Made by a program: the position numbers and the translations under genes. DNA of 64,000 bases from Paraprevotella sp. Lineage in GTDB: Bacteria > Bacteroidota > Bacteroidia > Bacteroidales > Bacteroidaceae. Where the stretch lies: positions 1 through 64,000 of the forward strand of contig JAGBCQ010000032.1 of NCBI GenBank assembly GCA_017937925.1, given 5' to 3'. Below, piece after piece: positions 8,867-18,253 of the stretch. The first letter of the stretch is position 1; each line of letters opens with the position of its first letter. The notes below the pieces were generated by a model. The model was not told where the DNA came from. It was given only the letters and a program-made list of their open reading frames with translations, and did no database searches.

Positions 8867-8901
8867 CTCTCCCGACAAGTAACAGCAACCTATCGGGAGA
8901 G
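8867..8901 (-). terminator. Hairpin between tpiA and the SPOR gene
   Basis: CTCTCCCGA at 8867-8875 pairs perfectly with TCGGGAGAG at 8893-8901 around a 17-base loop. The stem is strong, but the following minus-strand sequence is only AT-rich without a U run. It may be a weak terminator or an mRNA processing or stability element within the operon. Confidence 0.5.
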
Positions 8902-8912
8902 TATGAATAAAT

Positions 8913-9674
8913 TTATGCTTTCCAAGCGTCGATGATTCCCTTGAAATCAGCGCACTTCAAAGCTGCGCCACCAATCAAACCGCCATCAACATTTGGCTTT
9001 GCAAATATTTCCTTTGCATTTGAAGGTTTGCAGCTACCACCATAAAGGATAGACACATTTTCTGCAGCTTCTGCACCGAACTTCTCAGCAATTGTAGCGC
9101 GAATGAATGCGTGCATTTCTTCTGCTTGTTCTGCTGTAGCAGTCTTGCCTGTTCCAATAGCCCATACCGGTTCGTAAGCCAAGATGATATTTGAGAATTG
9201 TTCAGCAGTCAAATCAAACAATGAACCAGCCAATTGCTCTTTAACTACTTCGTTTTGCTTTTCAGCCTCACGCTCTTCCAATACTTCTCCAATGCAGAAG
9301 ATAACTTTCAAGTCGTTAGCCAAAGCCAAATTAACCTTCTCTTTCAAAATCTCTGCTGTCTCACCATAATAAGCACGACGCTCTGAGTGACCCAAAATTA
9401 CGTATTGAGCACCTGTTGACTTCACCATTGAAGCAGAAACCTCACCAGTGTATGCGCCCTGTGCCTTATCTGCACAATTCTCAGCACCTAGACCAATTAC
9501 ATTTGCATCCAAAACGCCTGCAACTGTTGCCAAATGAATGAATGGAGTACAGATTACAACGTCACAATTAGGTTTGTCTGCTGCCAAAGCCTCGTTCAAC
9601 TCTGTAGCCAAAGCTACACCTTCTTGCAGGTTCAGGTTCATCTTCCAGTTTCCTGCTACGATTTTCTTTCTCAT
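8913..9674 (-). CDS. tpiA: Triosephosphate isomerase (probable independent start inside the fused frame)
   Basis: Glycolytic and gluconeogenic enzyme interconverting dihydroxyacetone phosphate and glyceraldehyde-3-phosphate in the cytosol. From ATG at 9674 it gives 253 residues, the normal TIM length, starting [13 protein letters not shown]. Catalytic elements are intact: Lys in NWKMN, His in LGHSERR, Glu in [11 protein letters not shown], and the phosphate loop YGGS. Nothing needed for activity lies upstream of this start. An A-rich stretch precedes the ATG, as in other genes of this genome, so internal initiation is likely even if the longer product is also made. A soluble TIM fused to membrane helices would be unusual. 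Confidence 0.9.
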   Translation of the reverse strand: MRKKIVAGNWKMNLNLQEGVALATELNEALAADKPNCDVVICTPFIHLATVAGVLDANVIGLGAENCADKAQGAYTGEVSASMVKSTGAQYVILGHSERRAYYGETAEILKEKVNLALANDLKVIFCIGEVLEEREAEKQNEVVKEQLAGSLFDLTAEQFSNIILAYEPVWAIGTGKTATAEQAEEMHAFIRATIAEKFGAEAAENVSILYGGSCKPSNAKEIFAKPNVDGGLIGGAALKCADFKGIIDAWKA

Positions 9675-10988
9675 TTTCTTTGTTTTTAAAAGGTTGATAA
9701 TATTATTTCTATGCTTCATTCTCCTGTATAGTTTGCTCCCCACCCATATTCTATCCAAGAATACAACAATCAACAATGGGATAAAGAACCAAAGTAAGAC
9801 TTTTAAAACAATCATCATTCTTGACTCAATCTGCATTGTTCCTAAAACAGACTGTTCAAGCGGTAACGTCAATTGTTCCTCTGTGGGAATATCGTTACAA
9901 CTCCACTTATTATATACAACACCATTTTTTAACAATAGCAAACCGGGGTTGGAACGTACAATTGTCTTTAACATCACATCGTCAGCTTGCGCAAATGGAT
10001 ATTCCGCTCCTTCCATCTCCTGCCAACGCAAAATAGTCTCATCGTTTGACGCTGTTAAACACCAGAACGCATAATGATTCGCCACGCAGAAATCATACAA
10101 TTCATTTATTCGGTCTATATTGCTATCGTCTGCATTTTCCAAATAAGGAGCCACTAACAAAAAAATATAACCACTATCAGTCAAAATTTCTTGCGTGATA
10201 TCAGATTCATCCGGCCATGACATCAGAGAAAAATCCTGCAACGGAGACTCGCTAACTGCTGAAACCTCTACAGTTTTACTTTCTATAAATGTCCAAGTTT
10301 CATCCGGATAATTCTCTAACGTAAACTCTTCCCTTTGTCCGTTTTTCTCTAATATGAATGTTGTTTCATACTCTGCTTGCCCAACTTGGTTCATCTTATC
10401 TCTTAAGTCGGAACCGACATGGTAAGGACGAAAGTCCAACACCGGTAATTTATACAAACACACCGTACATAGAACAAAAGCGAAAAGCATGGAATATAGT
10501 GAGACGGTCCATTGATTACGTTCCGTAATGAAACGAGTCAAAAGACGCTTGTTTCGGGAAACATACCAAACCATCAATAATAAGACAATATTCTTTCCAA
10601 AGGTCTCCCAATTGCTCAAATTAACGGCATCGCCAAAACAGCCACAGTCCGATACCGGATTCTCTATTGCGATATAAAGGGTCAACGGCGTCATCAAAGA
10701 CATAAAAAGGAAATAGAACCAAGTGGTCAATCTGCGCCGAATGCCAAAGAACATATAAATACCGATACAAAACTCAAAGACTGCCAATACAATAGCCAAG
10801 CATAACGGTAAGAATTGCGGAATCCAAGACTCCCAACCAAAAGCGGTAAAATAGTCTTCAAATTTATATTGCGTTCCCTTAGGATCCACAATCTTTACGA
10901 ATCCTGAAAAAACGAACGTCACCGCCAACACCAGACGACAGACGTTTACCAATACCCAATGTAACCTATTCTTAATCTTACTCACCAA
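8913..10988 (-). CDS. DoxX/thioredoxin-like membrane protein read through in frame into triosephosphate isomerase
   Basis: One uninterrupted 691-residue frame. Residues 1 to about 190 are a DoxX/MauE-like membrane domain with several hydrophobic helices and a CGCFG motif near residue 115. Residues about 190-400 resemble a degenerate thioredoxin fold without a CxxC pair, followed by one more hydrophobic helix near 395-410. Residues 439-691 are a complete triosephosphate isomerase. The short joining segment ([14 protein letters not shown]) is encoded by A/T-rich DNA that looks like an untranslated leader before ATG at 9674. In related organisms I recall two separate adjacent genes. So this is either a real fusion, a lost stop codon, or a sequence error. 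The upstream DUF1599 gene overlaps its start by 11 bases. Confidence 0.8.
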   Translation of the reverse strand: MVSKIKNRLHWVLVNVCRLVLAVTFVFSGFVKIVDPKGTQYKFEDYFTAFGWESWIPQFLPLCLAIVLAVFEFCIGIYMFFGIRRRLTTWFYFLFMSLMTPLTLYIAIENPVSDCGCFGDAVNLSNWETFGKNIVLLLMVWYVSRNKRLLTRFITERNQWTVSLYSMLFAFVLCTVCLYKLPVLDFRPYHVGSDLRDKMNQVGQAEYETTFILEKNGQREEFTLENYPDETWTFIESKTVEVSAVSESPLQDFSLMSWPDESDITQEILTDSGYIFLLVAPYLENADDSNIDRINELYDFCVANHYAFWCLTASNDETILRWQEMEGAEYPFAQADDVMLKTIVRSNPGLLLLKNGVVYNKWSCNDIPTEEQLTLPLEQSVLGTMQIESRMMIVLKVLLWFFIPLLIVVFLDRIWVGSKLYRRMKHRNNIINLLKTKKMRKKIVAGNWKMNLNLQEGVALATELNEALAADKPNCDVVICTPFIHLATVAGVLDANVIGLGAENCADKAQGAYTGEVSASMVKSTGAQYVILGHSERRAYYGETAEILKEKVNLALANDLKVIFCIGEVLEEREAEKQNEVVKEQLAGSLFDLTAEQFSNIILAYEPVWAIGTGKTATAEQAEEMHAFIRATIAEKFGAEAAENVSILYGGSCKPSNAKEIFAKPNVDGGLIGGAALKCADFKGIIDAWKA

Positions 10989-11517
10989 ACGTCAGTTTAA
11001 TAAGTCCGAATACCGCATAATTCATCATATCCATATAATTGGCATCCACACCTTCTGACACCAAAGTATTTCCATCCAACGCCTCTATCTGCTTCGTCCT
11101 ATACAACTTCATCAATATTAAATCTGTATATGAACTAACCAACATACCACGCCATGCTTCGTCGTAGTCATGATTCTTTTTAAGCATCAAGTCCAACGAC
11201 TGTTTTGCATATTTATCATAATAGACCAATGCTTTCTCTGCCGTCATATCCTCTTTCTCCGCATATCCCAAATCCAGCTGAATAAGTCCGACTATCGCAT
11301 AATTAACAATTGCCATGAACTCCGGACGAATACCTTCGCCTACCATGGATACTCCTTTTACCTCCAATGAGCGAATACGATTGGCTTTGATAAAAATCTG
11401 ATCGGTAACTGATGAAGGGCGCATAATTCTCCATGCCGCTCCATAGTCGTGCAACTTCTTAGCAAAAATCTCACGGCACTCCTGCATAATTTGTTCAAAC
11501 TGCTCTTTCGTATTCAT
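10978..11517 (-). CDS. DUF1599 protein with duplicated domain
   Basis: A 179-residue protein made of two related halves. The first contains [20 protein letters not shown] and ends in [13 protein letters not shown]; the second has [19 protein letters not shown] and ends in [13 protein letters not shown]. This duplicated pattern is DUF1599, a nucleotide-metabolism-associated domain of unknown exact activity. A longer frame opens at 11586, but a good promoter (11550-11581) would start transcription downstream of it, so ATG at 11517 is preferred. The stop overlaps the start of the DoxX-like frame, implying coupling. Function is not established. Confidence 0.82.
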   Translation of the reverse strand: MNTKEQFEQIMQECREIFAKKLHDYGAAWRIMRPSSVTDQIFIKANRIRSLEVKGVSMVGEGIRPEFMAIVNYAIVGLIQLDLGYAEKEDMTAEKALVYYDKYAKQSLDLMLKKNHDYDEAWRGMLVSSYTDLILMKLYRTKQIEALDGNTLVSEGVDANYMDMMNYAVFGLIKLTFGE

Positions 11518-11549
11518 ATTCCAAACGATTTTTATCATTATATACGGTA

Positions 11550-11581
11550 CAAAATTAGCACAATTCACCGAATTAAGCAAA
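11550..11581 (-). promoter_or_regulatory. Complete Bacteroidetes promoter for DUF1599-tpiA-SPOR-folE
   Basis: On the minus strand TTTG (11578-11581), a 20-base spacer, and TAATTTTG (11550-11557) match the -33/-7 consensus with ideal spacing. It is the best promoter I see in the window and fixes the downstream start codon at 11517. Confidence 0.8.
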
Positions 11582-11637
11582 GACAATACACCTTTTTATA
11601 TTACTCTTTTAAAGGACTTGAGCAGCGCAAAAGAAAT

Positions 11638-11697
11638 AGGGTTCTCTAAACCCTCTCTCTTCGGGAGCAGAACCCGACGTGGTATTTAGAAAACCCT
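11638..11697 (-). terminator. Long hairpin terminator after the M23/LysM gene
   Basis: AGGGTTCTCTAAA (11638-11650) can pair with TTTAGAAAACCCT (11685-11697), 12 of 13 positions. The enclosed loop contains a second possible stem, GGGTTCT with AGAACCC, that shares the left arm. On the minus strand the outer stem is followed by ATTTCTTTT. It lies between the stop at 11733 and the next promoter. Confidence 0.6.
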
Positions 11698-11732
11698 TTA
11701 TTTTTGTATGTAACTATATTCAGTATCTTCCT

Positions 11733-12584
11733 TTAAGAATATCTTAATATTTGTCCGGGACGAAGAATTGTTTTACGCGTAATACCGTTCAATTTACACA
11801 AACGGTCGATTGTCGTACCACGCTTAGCTGCGATAGAAGATAAACTTTCGCCTGATTTCACGCGATGAACGCCACCTCCGGATTTCGCCACAGACTTGTT
11901 CTTTGAAGAACGGAACACATAGTAGTCACGAACAATGTCTTGTGCTTCAAAGTCAAACATTTCTGCCGGATTGATTGCACGTCCTAAGAAACGGGTTTCG
12001 AAGTGCAAATGTGAACCAGACGAACGTCCGGTATTTCCTCCCAAACCTATTGGCTGACCGGCTTTTACTATTTGATCTTCTGTCACCAATTGCTTTGACA
12101 AATGTGCATAGACTGTCTCCAAGCCATTCGGATGGCGGATGATTACATATTTTCCATATCCGCTTCTCTCATATCTTACAACACGAATTTTTCCATCAAA
12201 AGCAGCAAAAATGGTATCACCGGTATATACCTTCACATCTATACCGTAATGAAAACGTCCAAAACTACGGCGCCAACCATATTTTGAAGTAATCTTACGA
12301 CTTGGTGTAGGCATACAGAAGTTACGCAAGTCTATCTTATATTCCTCCGGCAACTTCACGTTATAGTGATGCACATGCTGATTGCTCCATTCCTGATAAA
12401 GGTCACCTGCAGGATTGTCAAGCAACTCATTACCTATCAAACGTTGCAATGAGACAGAATCAATTGCTCTCATTTTTTTGTCAATAGGAGCTTGACGCGC
12501 CAATAAGTCTTGCCCTTGCACAGAGACACTGAAGACTGCTAACGTCGCTACCAATACTGATTTTAAATTAAACTTCAAAAACAT
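11733..12584 (-). CDS. Exported M23 metallopeptidase with LysM domain
   Basis: Envelope peptidoglycan hydrolase or divisome regulator of the M23 (lysostaphin-like) family, 283 residues. A signal peptide occupies residues 1-24. The M23 domain spans about 95-210 with zinc-ligand motifs HYGIDVKV, VYAHLSK and GSHLHFETR, so the metal site looks complete and the protein is likely catalytic and not an EnvC-type degenerate form. A LysM domain (HRVKSGESLSSIAAKRG...ILRPGQIL) forms the C-terminus and should bind peptidoglycan. It stands between ndk upstream and a terminator downstream. Confidence 0.92.
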   Translation of the reverse strand: MFLKFNLKSVLVATLAVFSVSVQGQDLLARQAPIDKKMRAIDSVSLQRLIGNELLDNPAGDLYQEWSNQHVHHYNVKLPEEYKIDLRNFCMPTPSRKITSKYGWRRSFGRFHYGIDVKVYTGDTIFAAFDGKIRVVRYERSGYGKYVIIRHPNGLETVYAHLSKQLVTEDQIVKAGQPIGLGGNTGRSSGSHLHFETRFLGRAINPAEMFDFEAQDIVRDYYVFRSSKNKSVAKSGGGVHRVKSGESLSSIAAKRGTTIDRLCKLNGITRKTILRPGQILRYS

Positions 12585-12617
12585 CTGCTTTATAGTTTCT
12601 TCGTTTGTTCCTTTATT

Positions 12618-13079
12618 TTACATCTCGTCCAACGCGTACATAAAGTTTAAATTAGAGGGCGTATATTCAAACAACTCCTCTTCCTTAAAGAAGCGTTTTA
12701 TCTCCACCGCTGCCGTTTCTAATGAATCAGAAGCATGAACGATATTCTGTTGGTTGCTCATGCAGTAATCCCCACGTATAGTACCGGGATCTGCATTTCT
12801 ACCATTTGTTGAACCTGTCATAGTGCGCACCACTCTTACCGCATCAATACCTTCCCAACAACACGCTAACACCGGAGTGGCTTTCATTGAATCTTTCAAT
12901 ATTCCAAAGAAAGGTTTTTCACGCAAATGTGAATAATGCTCACACAAGATTTCGTCAGTCAATTGCATCATCTTCATGCCTATCAACTTTAGTCCTTTTT
13001 TTTCAAACCGACTGATTATCTCACCAACCAATCCTCTTTGTACAGTACAAGGTTTTAACAAGACTAAAGTTTTTTCCAT
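12618..13079 (-). CDS. ndk: Nucleoside diphosphate kinase
   Basis: Transfers the terminal phosphate from ATP to other nucleoside diphosphates through a phosphohistidine. 153 residues, the normal size. The N-terminal EKTLVLLKPCTVQRGLVG, the nucleotide-site GSTNGRNADPGTIRGDY and the phosphohistidine region NIVHASDS are all present. It has its own -7 box at 13137-13144. Confidence 0.95.
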   Translation of the reverse strand: MEKTLVLLKPCTVQRGLVGEIISRFEKKGLKLIGMKMMQLTDEILCEHYSHLREKPFFGILKDSMKATPVLACCWEGIDAVRVVRTMTGSTNGRNADPGTIRGDYCMSNQQNIVHASDSLETAAVEIKRFFKEEELFEYTPSNLNFMYALDEM

Positions 13080-13136
13080 GAAATTAGATTAGCTATTAAA
13101 GTGACACTCAAGGGCGACTGCCCTAATTAACGGGTG

Positions 13137-13144
13137 CAAAGATA
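13137..13144 (-). promoter_or_regulatory. -7 box for ndk
   Basis: TATCTTTG on the minus strand, 57 bases upstream of the ndk ATG, in the 125-base gap between recG and ndk. Confidence 0.6.
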
Positions 13145-13204
13145 AGACTTTAATAACATAACTGCAAGAAAATTAACACTTAATCAACGTTTTATTGTGC
13201 TTTT

Positions 13205-15301
13205 TTATGAAATCGCGCCCCAATTCACGTTCTCCTTTTTTAATTTCGTGAGTTGCTTCCACAAAATATCATTCTTTGACGCAGCGCACATTGGGTCATC
13301 ATCAAGTACCTTTTCAGCTGTTTCACGAGCTAATTGCAAAAGTTGTCCATCGCGTGCCAAGTTCGCCAATCTCAACATAAAAGACACACCACTTTGTTGC
13401 GTTCCCTCCAAATCACCCGGACCTCGAAGTTTTAAATCAGCTTCTGCAATTTCAAACCCATCGTTCGTTTCAGTCATTATTTGAATTCTCTTCCTTGTGT
13501 CCGCACTTAATTCGTACTTTGTTACCAAAATACAATAGGATTGATCGGCACCACGACCGACTCTTCCACGCAACTGATGTAACTGTGCCAAGCCAAACCT
13601 CTCCGCATTCTCTATAACCATCACCGAAGCATTTGGTACATTTACGCCCACTTCTATTACAGTCGTTGCCACCAATATCTGTGTTTCTCCACTTACAAAG
13701 GCATTCATTTCAACTTCTTTCTCTGCCGGTTTCATCTTGCCATGTACTTTGCTAATCTTGTATCCGGGTAAATCACGACACAATTGTTCGTAACCATCCT
13801 CAAGATTCTTTAAGTCCATTTTCTCACTCTCTTTTATTAGCGGATAAACCACATAAACCTGCCGCCCCTCATTCAATTGCTTTCGTATGCCGCTATACAA
13901 ACTTTCCCGACGGTTATCATACTGATGTAAAGTCTGTATCGGTTTCCTTCCCGGAGGCAACTCATCAATAATAGAAACGTCCAAATCACCATACAATGTC
14001 ATTGCCAAAGTTCTCGGTATCGGTGTTGCCGTCATCACAAGAACATGAGGCGGATTCTCATTTTTAGTCCACATACGCGCTCTTTGAGCCACGCCAAAAC
14101 GATGCTGTTCATCTATCACCACCATTCCTAAGGACTTAAAATTCACAGTATCCTCCAGAACAGCGTGCGTACCAACTAAAATATTTATTTCGCCACATTC
14201 CAACCCATCCAATATTGCTTGCCGACGCTTACCTTTCACCGTACCGGTAAGCAACTCTACTCGAATTGGCATTCCTTTCAAGAAGTTAGTAAAAGTGACA
14301 TAATGCTGCTCAGCAAGTATTTCCGTAGGCGCCATTATGCATGCTTGGTAACCATTGTCTAACGCTATCAACATACTCATCAAAGCCACCAAAGTCTTAC
14401 CACTTCCCACATCCCCTTGTAGCAAGCGATTCATCTGCTTACCACAACCCATATCCTGCCTTATCTCACGAATTACACGCTTCTGTGCTCCCGTCAGTTC
14501 AAAAGGCAGAAAGTTTTGATAGAAACCATTAAAGATTTCGCCTACACGTGAGAAAACATAACCTCTGTACTTCTGTCTTCTATCACGCATATATCTCACT
14601 ATATTCAATTGGATATAAAACAGTTCCTCAAACTTTAGTCGCAATTGCGCTTTTCGGAGTTCTTCAGCATTATTGGGATAATGGATATGTCGTAAGGCTT
14701 CATCTAAAGAGACCAAGTGCAGAGCATCCACCAGATATTGAGGCAAGGTTTCCGGTATGACCGCATCTGCCAATTTGAACAAAGTCGCAGTGAAATGTTC
14801 CAATGAACGAGAGTTTAATCCTCCGCGTTTCATTTTTTCGGTAGTCGAATAATAAGGTTGAAGTCCCATCGTATTCAAACGCAACTCATCAGCCGGGTCT
14901 ATATCCGGATGCGCTATGTTTATCCGACCATTGAACATACTCGGTCGTCCAAAAACAATATAATCCGTACGAAGATGATAATGACTAGTTATATACTTCA
15001 AGCCATTAAACCAAATCAAATCAACGATTCCGCGTCCATCTGTAAAATGTGCCACCAACCTTTTCTTGCGCCCCTCGCCTTCAACTTCAAAGCTCAGTAT
15101 TTGACCGCGAATTTGAACGTACGGCATATCCGCCGTCAATTCATGGACATAATATAAACGTGTACGGTCAATGTGCTTATAAGGAAAGGTATATAACAAA
15201 TCATGCAACGTATGGATTTGCATTTCGTCAGCCAAGAGTTTTGCCCGTTGTGGACCTACTCCGGGAAGGAACTTTATGTCATGATGTTCAAAATCAATCA
15301 T
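13205..15301 (-). CDS. recG: ATP-dependent DNA helicase RecG
   Basis: Branch-migrating helicase acting on stalled forks and recombination intermediates. 698 residues, standard length. The N-terminal wedge/OB region ([15 protein letters not shown] near residue 13) precedes the helicase core with Walker [18 protein letters not shown] box [18 protein letters not shown], and motif [17 protein letters not shown]. The ATG overlaps the end of ispD by 8 bases, so it is the last gene of the pdxJ-DJ1-ispD-recG transcript. Confidence 0.97.
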   Translation of the reverse strand: MIDFEHHDIKFLPGVGPQRAKLLADEMQIHTLHDLLYTFPYKHIDRTRLYYVHELTADMPYVQIRGQILSFEVEGEGRKKRLVAHFTDGRGIVDLIWFNGLKYITSHYHLRTDYIVFGRPSMFNGRINIAHPDIDPADELRLNTMGLQPYYSTTEKMKRGGLNSRSLEHFTATLFKLADAVIPETLPQYLVDALHLVSLDEALRHIHYPNNAEELRKAQLRLKFEELFYIQLNIVRYMRDRRQKYRGYVFSRVGEIFNGFYQNFLPFELTGAQKRVIREIRQDMGCGKQMNRLLQGDVGSGKTLVALMSMLIALDNGYQACIMAPTEILAEQHYVTFTNFLKGMPIRVELLTGTVKGKRRQAILDGLECGEINILVGTHAVLEDTVNFKSLGMVVIDEQHRFGVAQRARMWTKNENPPHVLVMTATPIPRTLAMTLYGDLDVSIIDELPPGRKPIQTLHQYDNRRESLYSGIRKQLNEGRQVYVVYPLIKESEKMDLKNLEDGYEQLCRDLPGYKISKVHGKMKPAEKEVEMNAFVSGETQILVATTVIEVGVNVPNASVMVIENAERFGLAQLHQLRGRVGRGADQSYCILVTKYELSADTRKRIQIMTETNDGFEIAEADLKLRGPGDLEGTQQSGVSFMLRLANLARDGQLLQLARETAEKVLDDDPMCAASKNDILWKQLTKLKKENVNWGAIS

Positions 15302-15980
15302 TGGTATCGGACAAAAGAGCCTCAGCTACCTTTATATCAAATGGCGTTGTTATTTTAATATTCTCACGGTTTCCTTGCACCAAACATACAGGTTGCCCAA
15401 ACGCTTCAACGACAGAGGCATCATCGGTAAACAAGGGATTGTAATCTTGTGCATATGCGTCTTTTAACAAACCTACCTGAAACGTTTGCGGAGTTTGCAC
15501 CAAACGATAATCACTTCTGTTCTCGGTACGACTACTTCCGCTTGGTAATAATTGTCGCAATGTTTCTATAACTTCCGTTACGGGAACAACTGCTTTTTTT
15601 GTTCTTGCCTCTTCATAACACGTAGCAATAACATCCTGTGCCACAAAAGGCCGGACACCATCATGAACAGCCACCAAACCATCACGGTCGGCATCCGGTA
15701 TCATCGCCAAACCATTCGCTACAGAATGGAAACGCGTTGCGCCACCTTTTGCCAATTGATGTGGCAAAACGAAACGGTAAGTCCTACACAACTCTTGCCA
15801 ATACTCCAACTGTTCCGACGGAAGCACCAAAATAATCTCCAACTGCTCGTCATACCGACGGAAAGCATCCATTGTTCGCATCAAAACCGGACGTCCGCAA
15901 ATGGGCAAAAACTGTTTGGGGACATCCCCACCCATACGTAAGCCTTTACCACCGGCAACTATTACCGCATATTTCTTCAT
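15294..15980 (-). CDS. ispD: 2-C-methyl-D-erythritol 4-phosphate cytidylyltransferase
   Basis: Third step of the MEP isoprenoid pathway: CTP plus methylerythritol phosphate to CDP-methylerythritol. 228 residues, as expected. Nucleotide-binding N-terminus [17 protein letters not shown], the VHDGVRPFV motif near residue 104, and the C-terminal [10 protein letters not shown] are typical. It overlaps recG by 8 bases and the upstream DJ-1 gene by 4 bases. Confidence 0.95.
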   Translation of the reverse strand: MKKYAVIVAGGKGLRMGGDVPKQFLPICGRPVLMRTMDAFRRYDEQLEIILVLPSEQLEYWQELCRTYRFVLPHQLAKGGATRFHSVANGLAMIPDADRDGLVAVHDGVRPFVAQDVIATCYEEARTKKAVVPVTEVIETLRQLLPSGSSRTENRSDYRLVQTPQTFQVGLLKDAYAQDYNPLFTDDASVVEAFGQPVCLVQGNRENIKITTPFDIKVAEALLSDTND

Positions 15981-16537
15981 TTCACAAGTTCGCTATATAG
16001 CATTCCGTCCCTTACCGGACGAACCTTGTCTTCGCCTATCAATTTAGCCGCAATGGTATATCCAAACTCAAAAGCAGCTGCCGGACCTTTTCCGGTAATG
16101 AATTGCCCGTCCTCTTCAACTAAAGCTGATGTACAAACTGCTCCCTGTAACTCTTCCTCAAAACCAGGATAACAAGTTGCTTTTACACCATTCAAAATAC
16201 CAAGACGTCCATAAACCAATGGTGCTGCACAAATGGCAGCCAACGGTTTACCTGCTCTATATTGTTCCATAATACCTTCAGCCAAACCTTGGTGTTCAGC
16301 CAAATTATACGCACCGGGAAGTCCACCGGGCAGAACCAACATGGCGGCCTCTTTATAATCAACTTCTTCCTCCAGCATATCGGCAGTCACTTTTATGCCA
16401 TGCGCTCCGGTCACCATTTTTTCGTTTGTGATTGATACAATATGAGTATCTATGCCAACTCTACGTAATATATCCACAACGGTTAAGGCCTCTACTTCCT
16501 CCGTTCCTTCCGCAAAAAACAAATATACTTTATCCAT
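15977..16537 (-). CDS. DJ-1/PfpI family protein
   Basis: 186-residue cytosolic protein of the DJ-1/YajL branch. The conserved glutamate in FAEGTEEVE and the nucleophilic-elbow cysteine in [12 protein letters not shown] (near residue 100) are present. Members are proposed as redox chaperones or glyoxalase-like deglycases; the actual activity is debated. It starts 9 bases after pdxJ and overlaps ispD by 4 bases. Confidence 0.88.
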   Translation of the reverse strand: MDKVYLFFAEGTEEVEALTVVDILRRVGIDTHIVSITNEKMVTGAHGIKVTADMLEEEVDYKEAAMLVLPGGLPGAYNLAEHQGLAEGIMEQYRAGKPLAAICAAPLVYGRLGILNGVKATCYPGFEEELQGAVCTSALVEEDGQFITGKGPAAAFEFGYTIAAKLIGEDKVRPVRDGMLYSELVK

Positions 16538-16546
16538 ACGACATTT

Positions 16547-17260
16547 TTATTTTAAACATTCCAAATACTGTTTGATTGTTTCTTCCAAACCTAAGTACAA
16601 CGCATCGCAAATCAAAGCATGACCGATACTTACCTCATCCAGACAAGGTATCTGCTCATGCATAAATTTTAAATTCTCAAGACTCAAGTCGTGTCCGGCA
16701 TTCACACCCAATCCTAACTTTCGGGCTATTGTTGCCGCCTCTACAAAAGGAGCAATTGCTAAATTCGGACCTGCCTTATACGCTGTAGCATAAGGCTCGG
16801 TGTAAAGTTCCACTCTATCTGCTCCGGCTTTGGCTGCATATTCTATCATTTCCGGGTCGGTTCCCACAAACACAGAGGTCCTGATTCCTTTTTCTTTAAA
16901 CTCATTGATGACTTCCACCAAAAAGTCTTGATGCTTCTTAGTATCCCACCCTGCATTAGAAGTTATTTGCCCCGGTTCGTCCGGAACCAACGTCACTTGT
17001 GTCGGTCGCACCTTCAGCACCAAGTCGTTGAACTTATCTACAGGATTGCCCTCAATATTGAATTCTGTACGTAATACGCTTTTCAAATCATAGACGTCTT
17101 GATAACGGATATGTCTTTCATCCGGACGTGGATGTACCGTAATTCCCTGCGCACCAAAACGTTCGCAATCCAATGCCACCTTTACAACATCCGGATTATT
17201 ACCGCCACGTGCATTGCGAATCGTGGCTACTTTATTTATGTTTACACTGAGTTTAGTCAT
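16547..17260 (-). CDS. pdxJ: Pyridoxine 5'-phosphate synthase
   Basis: Condenses 1-deoxyxylulose-5-phosphate with 3-amino-2-oxopropyl phosphate to pyridoxine phosphate (DXP-dependent vitamin B6 route). 237 residues from ATG at 17260, matching the family. Motifs: [17 protein letters not shown] at the N-terminus, [12 protein letters not shown], and [16 protein letters not shown] longer frame opens at 17395, but it would begin upstream of the -7 box at 17293-17300 and adds no family sequence, so it is rejected. First gene of a four-gene operon. Confidence 0.95.
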   Translation of the reverse strand: MTKLSVNINKVATIRNARGGNNPDVVKVALDCERFGAQGITVHPRPDERHIRYQDVYDLKSVLRTEFNIEGNPVDKFNDLVLKVRPTQVTLVPDEPGQITSNAGWDTKKHQDFLVEVINEFKEKGIRTSVFVGTDPEMIEYAAKAGADRVELYTEPYATAYKAGPNLAIAPFVEAATIARKLGLGVNAGHDLSLENLKFMHEQIPCLDEVSIGHALICDALYLGLEETIKQYLECLK

Positions 17261-17292
17261 TTCTATTTCATTTATACTTAGGACTTGATAGG

Positions 17293-17300
17293 CAAAGTTA
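17293..17300 (-). promoter_or_regulatory. -7 box for pdxJ-DJ1-ispD-recG
   Basis: TAACTTTG on the minus strand, 32 bases before the pdxJ ATG. It lies only 12 bases from the divergent nadK -7 box at 17312-17319, so the two promoters overlap and may interfere. Confidence 0.6.
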
Positions 17301-17311
17301 GAAAAAAATAC

Positions 17312-17319
17312 TATATTTG
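17312..17319 (+). promoter_or_regulatory. -7 box for nadK and the ABC transporter
   Basis: TATATTTG matches TAnnTTTG. Transcription would start near 17326, leaving about 5 bases before the ATG at 17331 and about 35 before the ATG at 17361, which favours the latter as start. Confidence 0.6.
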
Positions 17320-17360
17320 CGGACTTTAACATGGCAAATGTCTTAATAAATAAGAAGAAA

Positions 17361-18251
17361 ATGGCAGAAAAGGTCAAATTCGCTTTATTTGGCAATATAC
17401 ATCAACCCAAAAAGTCCTCATCCGTAGTACAGCTGATTTCTGTATTAAAGGAGTATGAGGCGGAGTTGTACGTTGATGCCACCTTTTACAAGTATCTCAC
17501 TCAAGAGCAAGGCATTGACATCAAAGCAACCAATATATTTGAAGGCGAAGATTTCAATGCAGACATCGCTATCAGCATGGGCGGTGACGGAACGTTCCTT
17601 GCTACTGCAGCACGAATTAGAGACAAAAACATTCCTATTCTTGGTATCAACACCGGCCGTTTAGGGTTCTTAGCAGACATCACGCCCGAAGAAATCAAAG
17701 AATGTATCAGCGACCTTTACAGTCACACTTACAGGATAGATGAACGCAGCGTCATCGAAGTACAAACAGAAGGAAATGCCTCGTCTTTGCAAGGTTACCC
17801 ATTTGCCTTGAACGAAGTAGCCGTACTGAAAAGGGATAATTCATCCATGATATCCATTAGAGTTGAAGTGGACGGAGAATTCCTTGCAACTTATCAAGCC
17901 GACGGTCTCATCATCAACACTCCTACGGGTTCCACCGGCTATGCCTTGAGTGTGGGAGGTCCTATCATCGTTCCGCAATCCGGTACGTTTTGCATCACAC
18001 CGGTCGCTTCACACAGCCTCAACGCCCGCCCCATCACACTCCGTGACCAAGTAGAACTGACTCTTACGGTCGAATCGCGCAACCACAACTTCCTCGTTGC
18101 CATCGACGGACGTAGCGAAGCGTGTTCGGACACTACGAAGCTCATCTTGCGCCGTGCGCCCTACAATATCAAAGTCATACAACGCAAAAAACATTCTTTT
18201 TACTCCACATTACGCGAAAAACTGATGTGGGGAGCTGACCCGAGAGAATAA
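17361..18251 (+). CDS. nadK: NAD kinase
   Basis: Phosphorylates NAD to NADP. 296 residues from the preferred ATG at 17361 ([12 protein letters not shown]...). An upstream in-frame ATG at 17331 would add ten residues ([10 protein letters not shown]) but sits almost on the predicted transcription start. Family motifs: [10 protein letters not shown] near residue 73, [11 protein letters not shown], the conserved [11 protein letters not shown] near 190, and VAIDGRSE. It is followed after 2 bases by the ABC transporter, so the two are co-transcribed. Confidence 0.95.
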   Translation: MAEKVKFALFGNIHQPKKSSSVVQLISVLKEYEAELYVDATFYKYLTQEQGIDIKATNIFEGEDFNADIAISMGGDGTFLATAARIRDKNIPILGINTGRLGFLADITPEEIKECISDLYSHTYRIDERSVIEVQTEGNASSLQGYPFALNEVAVLKRDNSSMISIRVEVDGEFLATYQADGLIINTPTGSTGYALSVGGPIIVPQSGTFCITPVASHSLNARPITLRDQVELTLTVESRNHNFLVAIDGRSEACSDTTKLILRRAPYNIKVIQRKKHSFYSTLREKLMWGADPRE

Positions 18252-18253
18252 TC

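Noticed and set aside
17261..17395. 45-residue N-terminal extension of PdxJ
   Set aside because: It overlaps the nadK start and both promoters, and the family begins at [10 protein letters not shown].
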